A stretch of DNA of 5,741 bases from the NCBI GenBank assembly GCA_900545875.1, contig URAQ01000120.1:1-5741 (forward strand). Reading direction: 5' to 3'. The translations under genes were made by a program, and so were the position numbers. The DNA is from an uncultured Collinsella sp. GTDB taxonomy: Bacteria; Actinomycetota; Coriobacteriia; Coriobacteriales; Coriobacteriaceae. The notes beneath the pieces are model-generated. The model had not been told where the DNA came from. It worked only from the letters and a program-made list of their open reading frames with translations, and searched no databases. Of this stretch, positions 4,876 to 5,741 are shown one piece after another (positions within the stretch are counted from its first letter, which is position 1; every line of letters starts with the position of its first letter).

Positions 4876-5313
4876 CTACTTTTCGAGACGTTCCCTCAGC
4901 AGCTCCAGCGCGTGGGCATATCCCTGCAGGCCCTCGCCGGTGATGGTGGCGAAGCAGGCTAGGCGGGCGTAGCTCACCTGGCGGAAGTCCTCGCGCGTCT
5001 CGACGGCACTGATGTGAACCTCGACGGCAGGGATGGCGACGGCTTTAAGGGCATCCAGGATGGCCACGCTGGTGTGCGTGTAGGCCGCCGGATTGATGAC
5101 GATGCCGTCGACCTTGCCGTAGGCCTCCTGGATCTTGTCGACGATGCTGCCCTCGTGGTTGGACTGGAAGACCTCGACCTCGTCGAAGCCCTGCGCGGCA
5201 CCTGCCTCCTGGCAGATCTGGACCAGGCGGTCGTAGTTGTCACTGCCATAGATGCCCGGCTCGCGAATGCCGAGCATGTTGAGGTTGGGGCCGTTGATGA
5301 CGAGTGCTTTCAT
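4876..5313 (-). CDS. aroQ: 3-dehydroquinate dehydratase, type II
   Basis: A 145-residue enzyme, the usual length for type II dehydroquinases, which form cytoplasmic dodecamers. It converts 3-dehydroquinate to 3-dehydroshikimate, step three of the shikimate pathway to aromatic amino acids. Seen: INGPNLNMLGIREPGIYG (6-23) with the catalytic Arg17 and Tyr22, FQSNHEG (49-55), INPAAYTHTS (73-82) with Asn74 and His80, and VEVHISAVETREDFR (97-111) with the catalytic His100 and substrate-binding Arg111. The usual HISN is HISA here (Ala103), a change outside the main catalytic residues. The ATG at 5311-5313 is chosen because the conserved N-terminus begins there and AAAGGA (5321-5326) lies 7 bases upstream; an open extension further upstream only reads through the neighbouring gene in another frame. 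It lies downstream of shikimate kinase, probably in one operon, and a hairpin follows it. Confidence 0.97.
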   Translation of the reverse strand: MKALVINGPNLNMLGIREPGIYGSDNYDRLVQICQEAGAAQGFDEVEVFQSNHEGSIVDKIQEAYGKVDGIVINPAAYTHTSVAILDALKAVAIPAVEVHISAVETREDFRQVSYARLACFATITGEGLQGYAHALELLRERLEK

Positions 5314-5335
5314 GGTTGCTTCCTTTGCAGTCGAG

Positions 5336-5374
5336 AAACCACCACAAAGGTGCCTGTCCCCTTTGTGGTGGTTT
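5336..5374. repeat. Long palindrome with REP-like loop between aroK and aroQ; possible attenuating hairpin
   Basis: A perfect 15-bp stem (5336-5350 with 5360-5374) encloses a 9-base loop (5351-5359). Read on plus, the centre is AAAGGTGCCTGTCCCCTTT, which recalls short dispersed palindromes I have met in many bacterial genomes. It fills most of the 64-base gap, starting 3 bases after the shikimate kinase stop and ending about 10 bases before the aroQ ribosome binding site. It has short U tracts on both sides (TTT on minus), so it could also act as a weak terminator or an mRNA-stabilising hairpin. Confidence 0.7.
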
Positions 5375-5377
5375 TGG

Positions 5378-5741
5378 TTAGAGAGCGGGTGGGAGGGTGT
5401 CGAGGAGGGCTTGGGCGGTATTGGCGGCGCAGTCGCGTGAGTCGATGATGTAGTCGGCCCAGGCGCGGTAGCGCGGCATGCGCTGTTCCGCCAGCTTATC
5501 GATGCCATCGCGGGCGGTGATGGGGCGACCCTTGTGGGCAAGTTCGTCGAGCTTGCGGTTGAGCATCACAATCTGGCTGTTCTGGTGCAGCAGCGGATAG
5601 TTCTCGTCCCGCGTGACCACGCCGCCGCCGGTGGAAAGTACCAGGCCGCTGCGCTTGGAGATGTCGGACAGCGCCGCCGTCTCCTGCTCGCGGAAGGCCG
5701 CCTCGCCGCGCTCGACGATATAGTCGGCACAGGGCATGCCC
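5378..5741 (-). CDS. aroK: Shikimate kinase, C-terminal part (cut by the window edge)
   Basis: The C-terminal 120 or so residues of a shikimate kinase, which phosphorylates shikimate at the 3-hydroxyl using ATP in the cytoplasm. Counting from the first methionine in view (5735-5737, probably internal, following a Gly codon), visible motifs are EAAFREQE (12-19) with the shikimate-binding Arg, STGGGVV (35-41) with the triple-glycine substrate loop, GRPIT (70-74) with the lid arginine, and RMPRYRAWAD (86-95), the usual adenine-side region. The N-terminal P-loop and the first Asp lie beyond the right edge, so the start and any fusion to another aro domain cannot be judged. It is transcribed towards aroQ, with the palindrome at 5336-5374 between them. 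Confidence 0.93.
   Translation of the reverse strand, partial: GMPCADYIVERGEAAFREQETAALSDISKRSGLVLSTGGGVVTRDENYPLLHQNSQIVMLNRKLDELAHKGRPITARDGIDKLAEQRMPRYRAWADYIIDSRDCAANTAQALLDTLPPAL

Noticed and set aside
5314..5541. N-terminal extension of AroQ by 76 residues
   Set aside because: The extension is low-complexity sequence from reading the end of shikimate kinase in another frame; the type II dehydroquinase family starts at MKALVINGPN.
1..5741. CRISPR arrays, riboswitches and insertion sequences
   Set aside because: No regularly spaced repeats, no recognisable riboswitch core and no transposase or terminal inverted repeats were found.

Overview
The window looks chromosomal and bacterial, from a moderately GC-rich organism with strong AAGGAG-type ribosome binding sites and some GTG starts. 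The gene mix (a GT2 glycosyltransferase, a short Wzm/Wzt-type exporter, an aroK-aroQ cluster and a gut-type DUF4869-like module) makes me think of a gut actinobacterium of the Coriobacteriia, possibly Collinsella. That placement rests on recall of gene content and base composition, not on a marker gene.

Layout. Positions 1-1230: a hairpin terminator, then a membrane-anchored family 2 glycosyltransferase on the minus strand, starting at a GTG with a strong ribosome binding site. A 160-base divergent promoter region separates it from two plus-strand genes (1232-2856). These encode the permease and the ATPase of an ABC-2 polysaccharide/teichoic-acid-type exporter. Together the three genes suggest assembly and export of a lipid-linked cell-surface glycan. 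Positions 2859-3028: a tRNA-Arg(UCU) gene with its own consensus -10 box and a strong terminator. Positions 3026-3255: fragments of a decayed membrane acyltransferase (Acyltransferase_3 family), an easily missed pseudogene.

Positions 3257-4830 hold the least explained part: a compact two-gene minus-strand operon with its own TATAAT promoter and its own terminator. The first gene encodes a 149-residue protein resembling, from memory, the DUF4869 family. The second encodes a 333-residue protein with an unusually small P-loop ATPase domain and a C-terminal half that may be TOPRIM-like. The two genes overlap by one base (TAATG). The module is visibly less GC-rich than its neighbours in the lines I counted and sits beside a tRNA gene and a gene remnant, which suggests an acquired accessory cassette. 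Its function is unknown.

Positions 4790-5741: the end of a minus-strand shikimate-pathway cluster. Shikimate kinase runs off the right edge and is followed by a complete type II 3-dehydroquinate dehydratase. Between them lies a long perfect palindrome with a loop sequence that recalls dispersed REP-like elements. A hairpin after aroQ ends the cluster and overlaps the promoter region of the accessory module.
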